From the NCBI GenBank assembly GCA_965112735.1, contig OZ218952.1:4216001-4280000 (forward strand): a stretch of 64,000 nucleotides of DNA, written 5' to 3'. How positions within the stretch are numbered: position 1 is the stretch's first letter; every line of letters begins with the position of its first letter. Source of the DNA: Phaeosaccion multiseriatum. Its lineage: Eukaryota; Ochrophyta, other classes. Made by a program: the position numbers and the translations under genes. The notes beneath the pieces were generated by a model. That model searched no databases. It had not been told where the DNA came from and saw only the letters and a list, made by a program, of their open reading frames with translations. Positions 11,370 through 22,586 of the stretch are shown in pieces.

Positions 11370-12758
11370 TGTCTGTCTGCCTGTCACCACCCCCAGGGAC
11401 CGCTTCGCTGTGCAGGAGTGGATCAAGAGCGGTAGAGCCGTGCATGTTGTGCGTGACCACTTGTGTCACGATTATGCCATGAGTGGGGGCATGTGGGGCG
11501 CTGTGAAGGGGGCGTTACATGGACAGAAGATGGGGGATCTCGTGGGGCAGTGGGCGAAAAGTCACGGGGACAGATACATGGCGGACATTGAGTTCCTCGG
11601 GCAGATGGTACGTAAGGAGGGTATGGGGTATAGGGGTATATGGGGTGTAGGGTATGGGGTATGAAATGAAGGATAAAGGGCACGGGGACACAAGAAAAGC
11701 GGACATAGAGTTCCTCCGCCAGATGGTTCGTATGGAGGATATGGGGCATCGGGTACATGGGCTTAGGGTATGGGGGTATTATGGGGTATGGGGTATGAAG
11801 AAAAGGGTTAGTGGTATGGTATAAAGTACGTGAGCCAAAGAGCATGGGGACAGATATGTGGCGGACAGAGTTCCTCGGACAGATGGTACGTAAGGTGGTA
11901 TGAGGTATGGGGTATGTTGGGTATGGGCTATATGTATGAAGTGAATCTTGAAGGGTCTCGTATAGAATGTGAGTAGGCTGAGGGCACGGGGACAGATGTA
12001 TGTTCGTACATCGAGTTCCTCGACCAGACGGAGCGTGGGGAAGGGAGAGAGGGACGGAGGGAGTTAGTGAGTGAGGGATGGAGTGTAGACTGGTATGGAC
12101 CGGACCGTGTAGGGGCAAGATCAACAGTATAGGGTATGTGGCATTGAGTATAGAGTATTGCGTGTAGGGTACCTCTGCACGGTATGACCTCGTGTGTGAG
12201 TAAGGTGCCTTTCTCCCTGCCCCTACATCCATACCGATATTATGAACCGCGCGCGTTTTATTGTGTCTCTCGCTTCGTTTCTCTCACTCTTGACTCGTCG
12301 TTGTCTCTCCGTCCCCCTTTCTTCTCTCTCTCTGGTCTTTATCTCGCTGTACTTCTGTGTCTCCCTCCCTCTCTCTCCCTCGCTCCCTCCCTCTCTCCCT
12401 CCACCTTTCTCCCTCTCTCTTATCTCTATATCTTTCCTTCGGTTTCTCTCCCCCACTCTCTCTCTCTCTCCCTCTCCCTCTCCCACATCCACACACATAC
12501 AATACATACAAATCACAGATTTGGCCTCTCATTGTGGATGACCAAATCTCCCACGACACGTACTTTTGCATGAAGTACCCAAACGCCGTGCCCTTTCCCA
12601 CGCAAAGGTACACCAACTTCCAACACGTGGGGCAAGTGTTCAATGCCGAGGACGAGGCGAGGGTGTCGGACATTACTTCCTACTCTTGTGGGGGCACCTT
12701 GAGCCACACAGAGCAGCCCGAGATGTGCCGAAACAAGCACAGTTGGAAGTTTGGCTGA
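9361..12758 (+). CDS. Type II membrane glycosyltransferase-like protein (GT-A, nucleotide-diphospho-sugar transferase type)
   Basis: Exons: 9361-~9525, ~9630-9807, ~10092-10250, ~10650-10736, ~11398-11607 and ~12519-12758; phases agree at every junction. The start MPLLEKARSFWRAFFFLLFG is followed by a single membrane anchor (LTLALVGVLVLYVG), giving a short cytosolic tail and a lumenal catalytic part. Conserved-looking segments are RVISYSLYGDDPKYT, GAVRNAELALDYFPGW, FIVRDVDSRLNARDRFAVQE (an acidic DVD motif in the usual GT-A metal-binding position), VHVVRDHLCHDYAMSGG and a C-terminal block beginning WPLIVDDQISHDTYFC. Cysteines near the end suggest lumenal disulfides. Donor and acceptor sugars cannot be told; Golgi location is inferred from topology. 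The last intron carries duplicated copies of the preceding exon end. Confidence 0.7.
11560..12045 (+). repeat. Tandem copies of an exon end plus 5' splice site inside the following intron
   Basis: The exon end (GGACATTGAGTTCCTCGGGC then AGATG|gtacgtaagg, donor at 11608) recurs diverged three times downstream: donor-like positions are about 11726 (GTTCGT), 11886 (GTACGTAAGG) and about 12031 (decayed). Unit length is about 120-160 bp. GGTATGGGGTAT-rich filler accompanies each copy. Confidence 0.9.
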
Positions 12759-14789
12759 GAGATGGAGAGAGAAAGAGAGAGAGAGAATGGGAGAGCGAGC
12801 GAGGGGGGGGGGGAAGTGGGGGGTGGGGGTGTGGTGGCGGAGGGGGAGAAGAAAGGCGCAAGGAACGGAAGAGGGCACAGGCACCAGCTGAAATTGTGGC
12901 TTGACTGAGTGAGGGAGTCCCCACCCACCCACCCCCGTCACCCATGCGCACAGCCGGGCTCTGCTGTTCTTCTGCCGTGTGGCGTTGGCGCTTTCATTGG
13001 GAGGCCAGCAACCTTCCTTGCATGGCTCGGAGACAAGAAGTTTCCGTGGTCAAGATCGAGATCGAGATTGAGGTTGCTCTCTCCTCGCACTGTCCGGCCC
13101 TCTTCCACCACCTCAGAAGAGCACTGCATGCAGAGGACTGCAAGCAGAGGACTGCAAGTAGAGCACACCTCCCATTGAGCAACCGAAACCCTCGGCTCGG
13201 GGCAGAGTCTTACCGCGGGCAGCGACACGGCAACGACAGCGTGTCTACAGAGGAGTGGCAGCGCTGTCGGTCAGCAGGAGCCGTTTTTTTATTGGATTTA
13301 CAGAGTCTGATGGTATCCGGTCTTGGTCACCAGCAGGTTCAACTTGAAGTTGGGGTTGGCTCGGTGATACTTCAAGATGCTTGACGGGGGTAGTAGGCTT
13401 GCTTCCTACGCCACGGGGCCCGCAGCGCTCGTCTGGGGGTCAACTCTGTACCGTTCATCTTGCCCGTTCAAGTGTCAACCCTCGAGAACACCATGGACAT
13501 ACACTTGATCAATGAACCGGTAAGATCAACGGAAAGGACGTCAGCCGTCCCAGACGAGCGCTTGGAGGGCAGGACCGGCAGCAGAAGTGGAGCAGCAGTT
13601 AGTGATACGGCAGCAGTAGTCGCAGCAGCAGCAGCAGCAGCAGCAGTTGGTGGTACACAGCAGCGGCAGTCATGTCCCGTGGAGGGGAGGCGGATTGAGG
13701 CGGATGGATGACGTCAGAGTGAGTCGCCCCCCTCGAGATAGACGGCAACAAGCTCCGGCGCACCAGATAGACGGCAACAAGCTCCGGCGCACCCCTCGTT
13801 CCTCCTTAGGGAGCTGCTGCGCTAGCTTGGAGTCGTGCCACTGTTGATATCGGAAGTTTAACATGGTCGGCACGGCACAGTTGCGAAATGAAGAGCGGTG
13901 GAAAGGTCTCCCCTTCCTGCTCTCCACTCCAGCCCTGCCCTGCTGATCTTTATTCACTTACACCCCTTTGGGTCTCTATAACTGATCAGCGATTTTCTCC
14001 TCTGTTGTCTTCCTCTTGGTCTCCCCTGCCTGTGCTAGAAAGAAGCAAGTCGCCACGTTTGGGAAGGTCCTCCCTCTCTTCTCCTTGCTACCTGCCCTAC
14101 CCCCTGCCCGCACCTATTCTTACTTTCTTTTCGTTTTCGTTTCCCTTCTCTTCCCTTCCCTTCTCTTCCCTTTTCTTCTCTCTTCGCCCGCTAGCATCCG
14201 CACATGGCATATGCACGTGCACTCTTGTTGCTGTTTGCTGCGCTTTTCTCCAGTGATCGACCTAGGTGGCACCCCTTTAATGCCGAAGATGCCTCCTCCT
14301 ACCACCTTCTTTCCACACTTTGTTGGTTCCTGCCGCAGCTAGCTCCAGCTCTGTCGATACCCACTAATGTAGTATGTACAGCATGATTCAGTCCCTTGCA
14401 CACCAAGTCAAGGAGGCCCTCGAGCAAGGCCGTGCGTGGAGAGAGAGAAGCGAAGCGAAGCAACGCAAAACAAAGCCTTACCTCTTACTCCTTTGCCCTC
14501 CGCCCTCCGCCCAACACCAGAAAATCTTTCACCCCCCAACCTCCACCCTCCTTTCTGCTTCACTCTTTCAGTCTTCCAGCCTCCCCTCGGGCCCCTCCTC
14601 TCCTTCCCTCCGTCCTTCCTTCCTTCCCTCCCCCCCTCCTTCCTTCCTTCCTTCCTTCCTTCCTTCCTTCCTTCCTTCCTTCCTTCCTTCCTTCCTTCCT
14701 TCCTTCCTTCCTTCCTTCCTTCCTTCCTTCCTTCCTTCCTGCCCTCCTTCCTTCCTTCCTTCCTTTCCTTCCTTCCTTTTTTCTCCCCT
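12759..14789. other. Convergent intergenic region with a (CCTT)n tract
   Basis: This lies between the ends of the glycosyltransferase (+) and the SLC44-like gene (-). It holds a possible minus-strand gene remnant (13.30-13.87 kb), a (CAG)n stretch near 13.63 kb, a 29-bp tandem duplication at about 13.74-13.80 kb and a roughly 150-bp CCTT microsatellite at about 14.62-14.77 kb. No confident gene is seen. Confidence 0.6.
13293..13872 (-). pseudogene. Possible small gene or gene remnant, unrecognised
   Basis: On the minus strand an ATG at about 13872 gives MLNFRYQQWHDSKLAQQLPK, then the frame runs into a tandem duplication. Near 13.43 kb a basic segment, LTPRRALRAPWRRKQAYYPR, is followed in another frame by SILKYHRANPNFKLNLLVTK and TGYHQTL with a stop at about 13.30 kb. 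AATAAA follows at once, as a polyadenylation signal would. The two 3' segments look coding but need a one-base frame change or an unseen splice. I do not recognise the protein; it could be a small, basic organellar or ribosomal-type protein. A decayed gene or a misjudged exon structure is equally possible. Confidence 0.3.
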
Positions 14790-17700
14790 TCAAGCCTCCA
14801 GCTTCTCCCCCTCCTCTGCCGGCGCTATCTTGCCCTTCCCGTGGGTGGCCTGTACATCCTTATTGGTCTGCTCGATGGTGTTGGTCAGACCCCCCTCGCC
14901 GTAACGGTCCTCCGGGGGGAACATCTCCTCATCCGCGATGAAGCACATGAGGATTGTCGAGATGGCCACTCCGAACACCTTTATCATGAAGAGAAGCAAG
15001 AGCGAAGCGAAGCAAAGCACATGAAGACCGAGAAGCTAAAGGGAAGCAAAGAAGCGAGGAAACAAAGCAATGGGAGGCGAAAAAGACTACGCGAACGCAA
15101 AAAGAAGTGCGGCCCGTCAGGTTGGGGTGCGAGGGAGGGCTGTCAGCTCTGACAATCCCCCCAGTGCTTCCATCGCTGTCCTACCGCTTTGCTCCAATCC
15201 CATTTCCTCCCTCCCTCCCTCCCTCTCTCTCTCTCCCTCCCTCCCTCTCTCCCTCCCTCCCTCTCTCTCTCTCTCTCTCCCTCCCTCCCTCCCTCCCTCC
15301 CTCCCTCCCTCCCTCCCTCCCTCCCTCCCTCCCTCCGCTCCCTCCCTCCGCTCCCTCCCTCCCTCCCTCCCTCCCTCCCTCCCTCCCTCCCTCCCTCCCT
15401 CCCTCCCTCCCTCCCTCTCTCCCTCCCTCCCTCCCTCCCTCCCTCCCTCCCTCCCTCCCTCCCTCCCTCCCTCCCTCCCTCCCTCCCTCCCTCCCTCTCC
15501 CCCGCCCTCCCTCCCACTTCCCTTCTTCTCCCGTCCCTCTCTCCCGTCCCTCTCTCCGTCCCTCTCCCTCCCTCTCCCTCCCTCCCTCCCTCCCTCCCTC
15601 CCTCCCTCCCTCCCTCCCTCCCTCCCTCCCTCCCTCCCTCCCTCCCTCCCTCCCTCTCTCCCTCCCCTCCGTCCCCTCCCTCTGCGCATCACTCACCCCG
15701 GTGAACATCTTGGCCACAAACATGGAGAGGATCCAAACGACAATGGTGATGCCGATGAGGCCGTGGAGACTGTCGGCCATGGAGGCGTCAGCCGCGAGGT
15801 AGAATATGAACGCAGTCGCCAGCGGAATCATAACCTGAGGAGGAATCAAGTAGTCAAAAGTAGGAGTAGAGGCATATGGGGGAGGGTGGGAGGGTTAGTT
15901 CGCTAGGATAAGGGGAGGGGCAAGCGCTCGCTTTGTCCTGGTCCGTCCTCTCTCTTCCCCTCCTTTGTTCGTGCTGGATGGAGACTAATAATCTGGAGCT
16001 GAAACTCTCGTTCCCTTGACCCATGGTTGGCCAATTGCAGTGCGAGTGCCAATGCCGACGGCAGGGTCTCCCTCCTTTTGATCTCTCTCTGTCACTCATA
16101 CTCTCTCTCTCTCTCTCCGTCCCTCTATTTCTCTTTCACTCTATCTCTCTCTCTCCCTCTCTCTCCCTCTCTCTCCCGCCCTCTCTCCCCCTCTCACCCT
16201 CTCTCTGTCTCCCTCTCCCTCTCTCTCTTTCTCGTTCTCCCCCTCCCCACTCTCTCACCTTTCCGAGAATGCACACAACCTCGGAAACCATGGAAACGGC
16301 AGCGACGCGCAGAATGTTCCGCGTAATGAGGAAGAAGGCCTTCCTTGCCGCCTTGCAGAAGCTGTAACCGAACATCGCAGTTTGAATCTGAGAACGGGGG
16401 AGGGGGGGGAGGGGGTTGGATGGCGGGTGAGAGAGTAGAGCATGCAGAAAACGGTCAAGCACACTCCCGCACTCAAGCAATCACACACTCACGCCCTCGC
16501 GTCCTCACGCACCACACCTTCCCTTACTCCCCACAATCATCTCACTCATTCAAGGCACTCACGTATGCGTTCTTGTTGAGGAATTTCATGCACTTTTCGA
16601 GGCACCAAAGGCAGCACTGCACGCAGCACAGAATCATCTGGATGATCTTGTTCTTGGAGTCCTTGGCCTTCTTTTGAAAGTAGGCCACAATGGCGCGGAT
16701 GGTCTTGATAATGGCAATGATGAGCGATCCGAAAGCCGCGGTGCCGCAGTGGTAGAAGCTGCTCACTTTGACGGAGCGGACGACCGTTTGGTTTCCAATC
16801 TCGCCCTTGTCTCTGCAAAAGTACCACATGGAGACAGACATGGCCACGATAATCTGCCCCAGCGCCACGATGAACTCGGATGTCCAGTAATAGCAGAAGA
16901 GCAGGAACAGGCCTGCGTAGCGCATGTTGTCGTCGTACGTGAACACCTGTTTGCAGGTGCGTGCGTGTGTGCATGCGTGCGGTGGGAGCGAGGGAGCGAG
17001 GAGGCAGGTGTTCGGCCAGGTTTGGTGGGGGTGGGAGGGGAGGGAGAAGGAAGGGTGAGGGGTGAGGGAGAATGGAGTGTAAGCAAGCGTACATGGTAGA
17101 GTATGATCCGGGGGCAGGCGAAAGAGAGAGGTGGGGAGTGGGAGTGGATGCCGCCGAAAAGACCACAAGCTCGGGGCAGAGCAGAGAATCCCATTCATGC
17201 GCCCCCCCCCCCGCCCACCCTTCTACCCTCCCACCCTCCCCGTGTTTTCTCCTTCTATGACCTCTCCTCGCTCCATGAAAATCCCACGCCCGCCACTCCT
17301 CTCCACTTACCTTAATGGGTAGGCCATTGTAGGTCCCCGCCTCGATGTTTCCGGCCGACGCCAGGTAAATGGTGTAGATGAACCAGGGTACGAGGAAGAA
17401 GAGGAGGCCGAGGGACTGAATGACGGGGAAGAGCATGATGAGCTTCATGGCGTTGACAGCCCTGGCCGCCTCTTTGGTAATGCCAATGGCGAGAAGAATG
17501 CGCTTACGTAGCCAGAGCATGAGGCACATGTGCAGAAAGGCGCATCCGTAGAGGGCATATCCGAGGTACTCGCAGCCCTGAATCGCCGTGTCAGAGTGCG
17601 ATTTTGGCTCCTCTTCATTCGCCCATGAGCCCGCCGTGCTGATCAGCATTGTGCCTCCGGCCAGAAACAGGACGAGAATAGACCCCACAAGTGCCCAAAT

Positions 17701-18405
17701 GATGAAGGCGAGGACCCCCGGGATGCGCATAAAGAGGAGGAACGCAAACCCCATCACCATGGCAAAGAAAACGCCAAAGCCCATGATCAGATACTTGGCC
17801 GTGAAGAGGTCAGCCGTGAATTCGTCGAACCAGTCGGAGGCGCCTTCAGACACTGTACCATTAAAGGTAGTATTCACATTGGCCGAGACTGCCATGTTGA
17901 GGGCCGAGTTTTCAGCCGTGTCCAGAGCCTCGTTGAGCACGCAGTAGTTCAAAATGTCGGTGGTGTTGAGCTTCACCAGGCAGTTGCCGGCCGCCATCTG
18001 AGTGTAGCCCTCCGTCGTGTCGTACACGAGGGTCACGTTGTTATAGACGTCGGGCATGACGCTGTCTATGCAAATAAACTCCTCGTAGTTCTCTATCTCG
18101 GGGCAGGTTTCCACACACACGCCCTGCGTGCCAATATAATACAATTTCGACTTGTCCTCCACCCCGGCGCTGACTCCACAGATGCGGCCGGCATAGTCGA
18201 TGCCGTTGAGCAGCCTCGCTGGATTTCCGGCGGGGAGGCTATCGTCCGCGATGACTCCCGTCACAATGAGGCCCAAAAATGTCATGGCGCACCAGGTAAG
18301 CACGAGCAGCAGAATAAAGAGGACATCCGTGCACTTGCGATCGCCATCGACCTTAAAGTCGGGGGTTCCCTCCAGCTTCTCGTTATCCTCGTGATCATCC
18401 CCCAT
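14790..18405 (-). CDS. Choline transporter-like protein (SLC44/CTL family)
   Basis: Five exons: 18405-17311, 16946-16563, 16387-16259, 15834-15697 and 14978-14790, all phase 0. The N-terminus is acidic and cytosolic, followed by RKCTDVLFILLLVLTWCAMT (TM1), a Cys-rich extracellular loop with several N-x-S/T sites (NNVT, NTT, NGT), then a multi-helix core. Family hallmarks are RYAGLFLLFCYYWTSEFIVA, NKNAY followed by GYSFCKAARKAFFLITRNIL, and a polar tail (MFPPEDRYGEGG). At about 650 aa it has the usual CTL size. The family moves choline or related ethanolamine compounds across plasma or organelle membranes; the substrate here is inferred from the family only. The third intron is purine-rich after its donor, and intron 4 is mostly a (GGGA)n tract in the sense strand. 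Confidence 0.85.
15203..15670. repeat. Roughly 470-bp (CCCT)n tract in an SLC44-like intron
   Basis: Nearly continuous CCCT/CTCC units with a few interruptions fill most of intron 4 of the minus-strand transporter gene. In the transcript this reads (GGGA)n, a purine tract with dense GGG runs that could form G-quadruplexes. Confidence 0.95.
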
Positions 18406-18594
18406 CTTGCTGCTGTCTCTGGTGCCCAGGGGACTGCTGCCGCTGGCTATTGTTATGCTGTGCTTGCTCCTGCCCTCCTCCGCTTCGGCGTTTCCTCGTT
18501 TGAAACTGTCATTTATTGACTTAGTAGGGACCTCTCGCCCGTTTCCCCTTCATCCTGTACCTCTCTTGACGAGAGCCCAGACTGGGCGTCGTCC

Positions 18595-18647
<53 letters not shown>
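18406..18647. promoter_or_regulatory. Putative bidirectional promoter (SLC44-like / ankyrin protein) with (GA)n leader
   Basis: 242 bp separate the divergent starts at 18405 (-) and 18648 (+). A roughly 50-bp (GA)n run at 18597-18647 ends directly at the plus-strand ATG, so it would form the 5' leader of the ankyrin mRNA. Confidence 0.5.
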
Positions 18648-18651
<4 letters not shown>

Positions 18652-18886
18652 GTTGTGCTGCTTCAGCGAAAGCTGTCCGGCCAGAGGGTTTCCTCCATGC
18701 AAGTGAGGGTGCGACAAAGGTTCAGCCATTGGCGCCCCAATGCACCACGCAGGGCCACCCGGAGGACAAGGAAACTGCGGATGGAAAGCTGAGTGCGCAG
18801 GAATGCCCGCAGGAGGAGAAGGAGGCTACTGATGTAAAGCTGAGTGAGTCAGCCCAGCCTTCTCCCGCTGCCGCTGGGGCTGGTGG

Positions 18887-18938
<52 letters not shown>

Positions 18939-20938
18939 CCACCACCAGCAGCAGAACCAGCAGCAGCAGAACCAACAGCAGAAGCAGCAGCACCAGTAGG
19001 ACCAGCACCAACGCCATCAGAACCAGAAGCAGAAGCAGAAGCTACTGCAGCAGCAACAGCAGCAGCAGCAACAAGTTTGGTCGACAGTGAGGAGGAGGGG
19101 GGCAAGGGGTGCAGCACCGGCGACCGACATGGGATGATTTCTTCCATGGCCCTGGCCACAGTCAACGCAGCAGTGAGCGCAGGCCTGAAGGATCATGAAC
19201 AGCGGAAACCGGGACGGGAGGCGAATCACGTCGTGGAGGAGAGCGGGCTGATTGTCCGGACTCCCTCTCTCCTTGGGCGGAAGTCGCTGATAACGGCGAC
19301 GAAGAACGGAGATGTAGAAGCGGTCTCTAGCGTTCTGTGTCGGCTGGGGGGGGTGGGGGGAAGGATGGCAGCAGGGGCGCTGGTGGAAGCAAGGGCAGAT
19401 CACTACAGGGAAAACAGCAGCCGGAGGGAAAGGAGTTTGAGTGTTATCTGGAGGAGAGAGGAATGTGGAACAACACACCCTTACTCCTCGCCCTTCAGTA
19501 CCACCACGTCGAAATCGCCGACCTTCTCATCAAGGCCGGGGCTGACTGCAACGCCGTCAATGAACGAGGCGCCGCCCCCCTCCTCTACGCGTGCTTGGAA
19601 GGCCTGTCCACCCAGGCAGCTGATCTCATTGAGCGAGGAGCAGTAGTGGACCCAACCCTCACGGCCTTGGTGTATCACAAGGCCACCGACAGCAATGGAC
19701 ACATGACGCCCCTGCTCGCAGCCGCCGTCGGAGGACACACTGAAATCGTCGCCAGTCTTCTCAGGGCTGGGGCTGACGTGAACCGGGTCGTTGTGTCTGA
19801 GAAGAAGCAGAAGCAGCAAGCGCGTGTGGATGCAACAGCAGCAGCAGCAGCAGCAGCAGCGGCAGGAGGAGGAGGAGGAGGAGAGAAGGCTGATGGACGA
19901 CAGGGGGTGCCATCGACAGCCTCCGTCGGGCTGACGGCACTGATGGGAGCGAGTGAGTACGGACACTTGGAAGTCGTGCGTTGCCTCCTCCAGCACGGCG
20001 CATGTGTGCACTACACGAATGACGATGGGAGTCACGCCCTTCACCTCTCTGCGAAGAAGGGTTGGGAGGAGATTGGTGTGGCTCTGTTGGAGCACATTTC
20101 AAGCTCCCGTCCCGCCACAGCAGCAGCAGCCACCCCCAGCAGCGGCGAGCAGGGGAAAGGTGGGACAGAGGTCACAGCGGAGGAAGAGGAAGAAGGTATG
20201 GCAGGGACAGGCACAGCAGCAGCAGTAGGAGGAGGAGGAGCCACAGTAGCACAAGCGAAAGACGTGGTTGCATTTGCCAGCGCCCCGAACGACAAAGGCT
20301 CTACTCCTCTGCACCTCGCCTCCTTGTATAACCTCCCCCTTCTCTTGACCAAGCTGCTGGACCTGGGTGTACATGCCGACCCTAGAGACCTTCGAGGCGT
20401 TACGCCTTTGCTCTACGCTTGTCAAAACCCGGGCTCTACGGGTATTGCAAGCACCCTGCTCGCTGCGGGGGCAGACTCTACAGCTGTGGACAAGCATGGG
20501 CGGACTCCGCTAGCAGCTGCGACGAGGTCGAGATCTCGTTTATCATCTTCTCTCGGACACAAAGACATGGTAGCCATACTCCTGGAAGCGAGTGAGAAGA
20601 AGAAAGAGGAGGACAAGAGGAAGCAGTCTAACAAGGGAATGGGCAAGGGCAAGAGCACGAGTACACTGTCTACAGGGAAAGTGTCTCAGGGAAGGAATGG
20701 GGAGCAAGCGCACGAGGAGGAGAAGGAGGAGGTGGAGGAGGAGGATTGGAAGGATGAGCAGGGCGAGCAGGAGAATGAGCGGGGCTCTCGTCAGGGCACA
20801 AGTGTCGTCGCTGATGAGTCGTATCAGACCGTACGGGGCAGCAAGGTGATTAGGGTGGAGGAGTACGATGCCGCCCGCAAGAAGAACTACCTCAGCAGTG
20901 CGATGGAGGAGGAAGGCGCCTCGGAGACCGACGAATAG
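18648..20938 (+). CDS. Ankyrin-repeat protein with N-myristoylation motif; frame break near 19.35 kb
   Basis: The start MGCAASAKA (Gly2, Cys3) fits N-myristoylation plus palmitoylation, so membrane attachment is likely. A low-complexity Ala/Glu/Pro region follows (about 18.89-19.07 kb, from a CAG repeat). Ankyrin repeats run from SLITATKNGDVEAVSSVL to about 20.58 kb, for example NTPLLLALQYHHVEIADLLI, MTPLLAAAVGGHTEIVASLL, ASEYGHLEVVRCLLQHGACV, TPLHLASLYNLPLLLTKLLD and TPLLYACQNPGSTGIASTLL. The tail is acidic/Lys-rich. The first part (to about 19.35 kb) and the rest lie in different frames. The switch must fall between about 19330 and 19470, where G8-T-G6 occurs. No credible intron fits, so a one-base indel, real or from assembly, is the simplest reading. 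Binding partner unknown. Confidence 0.75.
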
Positions 20939-22586
20939 CATGCCGACTCGGAACCCCCCCCCCCCCCCCCTTGGACTACGTAAGTATGTGTGTACATTCT
21001 TCCTTCCGAAGAAGTACGATCAGTAAGTGCTACGACGTACCTTAGTTGACAGTGTGTGGAGAGGACCACACTTGTCTTGCGTTTATACTAATAGACTCAT
21101 TCGTGAGATGTAGTCGTTTGTACTCACTCCCGAGAGAATAGCAGAAAACAAGTAGTGGACTCCTTCGACCAAGCACTGAGCAACCCTAAAAAAGGAGAAA
21201 GAAAGAAAAACGCCTTGGATTTGAAAGAAGTGGAGCAAGCCAGGAACTTTCCTTCCACCCTTTCACTTCCCACCAGCAGCGACTCGCATCACCACCGTCC
21301 GCCGGTTATGTTCGTCTTCACATGCTTCGACGCCCGGTCTCTCCTGCAAACAGGCCAGCACCGCGGGCTTGAGAAAGCTGACACCGTCCTCGCTGCCTCG
21401 GCCCCGGCCTGTGAAGACTTGGATCTCAGCTCCCGCCTGCTCCCCTGAGAGGACGCGGTAAAGTGCTGCCTTGTTCGTTCGTCTGGCGAAGGGAGCGAGT
21501 GATGGTGTGAGAGAGGCACGAGGCTCATTCGTCTCTTCATTGTCTTGAGGATGGGCTCCCCATCCAGGAACATTCTTCAAGACCTTTCCTCCCCCAGCGT
21601 CATTGTGCGTAGTGAATACCTCGATCATACCTCATTCCTCTCGTTCTCATCTCTGATAACCACAGCTCTAGTGTTGCTCTTCTGCCTTTCTCCCTTTCTT
21701 TCATCCTCGGTGCTGCTGCTGCTTCTTCGAGCTCCTCCTCCTGCTGCTACTTTCTGAGCTGCCCTCTCCTTTCTCCTCTTTCTCCTTTTTTTTTGGCTCC
21801 ATATTGGTCCTTCCACAGCAGAGGATTTCCCTCTACAGGAGATAGAGGCTTCAAGTGCAATGCGCCCACGATGACGAAAAGCAGGAGCACAACCCTCCAG
21901 TTTGTTTGAGCGCGAGTGAAACCGGAGCTGGGAGGCAGCAACGGATTCCCTTCCGCTTCTCTGGCAGAACAGACCCTGTCAGAACATCGACAAGGAGCAC
22001 CATATCCATGCTCCATGTCCATGACCTCGAGTGGGAAACCGCTGGCAAACATCCCTCACAGTTACTAGATGCAGCCGCCCTGAGCAGCAGCCCCCAGAGG
22101 CTTGTTTTATCTTTTCTTCATCTCCTCCCCGCCGCCCAGTTCACGAGTTGCGTACCAGAGGGCGGCTATCACCATTACAGGCGCCATCCTGAAGCAAGTG
22201 GCGGCCAGGCCGAGAGACACGCCCCAATAAAGCGCAAGCAGCAGGAGAGAGAGGCCTACCCAAACCGCCAAATCTATGCTCTTAGTCGCCATCGCTGGGG
22301 AGGGAGGAATTGTGTTTTTGCGTGGGGTGTGAGACGAGGTGTATAGCTGTGCAGCTATGGAAATCTAATATTGATACTACAGTAGAGGAGGAGGAGCGAG
22401 CAAGCAAGCGAGCAAGCAAGCGAGCAAAGAAAGGGAGAGGCAATATGTCCATATTGAGAGGCCGACGGTTGTGTGATCACAACTGGCGCCCCCTTTATTC
22501 TACCAACACGTGCACTTGAGTTCATTCTCGCTCCTCGGTGCTTTGTTAGATGCCAAGACCCGCAGTAGAGAGCAGCAGGGGGAGAA
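20939..22586. other. Region with no confident gene
   Basis: After the ankyrin stop comes a 17-base poly-C run. On the minus strand there are short ORFs with hydrophobic stretches at 22107-22292 and 21747-22052, and one at 21263-21628, none recognised. The 5' flank of the next plus-strand gene lies at the right edge, with an AGCAAGCG repeat at about 22.40 kb. Confidence 0.45.
22107..22292 (-). CDS. Possible 61-aa two-helix membrane protein, unrecognised
   Basis: A complete ATG-to-stop ORF: MATKSIDLAVWVGLSLLLLA begins a first hydrophobic helix, a second lies around MAPVMVIAALWYATREL, and the tail is charged (EEMKKR). There is no family match I recognise. It could equally be the first exon of a longer minus-strand gene or a chance ORF. 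Confidence 0.3.
   Translation of the reverse strand: MATKSIDLAVWVGLSLLLLALYWGVSLGLAATCFRMAPVMVIAALWYATRELGGGEEMKKR

Noticed and set aside
15070-15906. ORFs of [13 protein letters not shown] type
   Set aside because: Translation of the (CCCT)n intron repeat, not a gene.
20941-21130. Poly-C run followed by short ORFs as a possible gene start
   Set aside because: No start, splice or domain support; more likely the 3' flank of the ankyrin gene.
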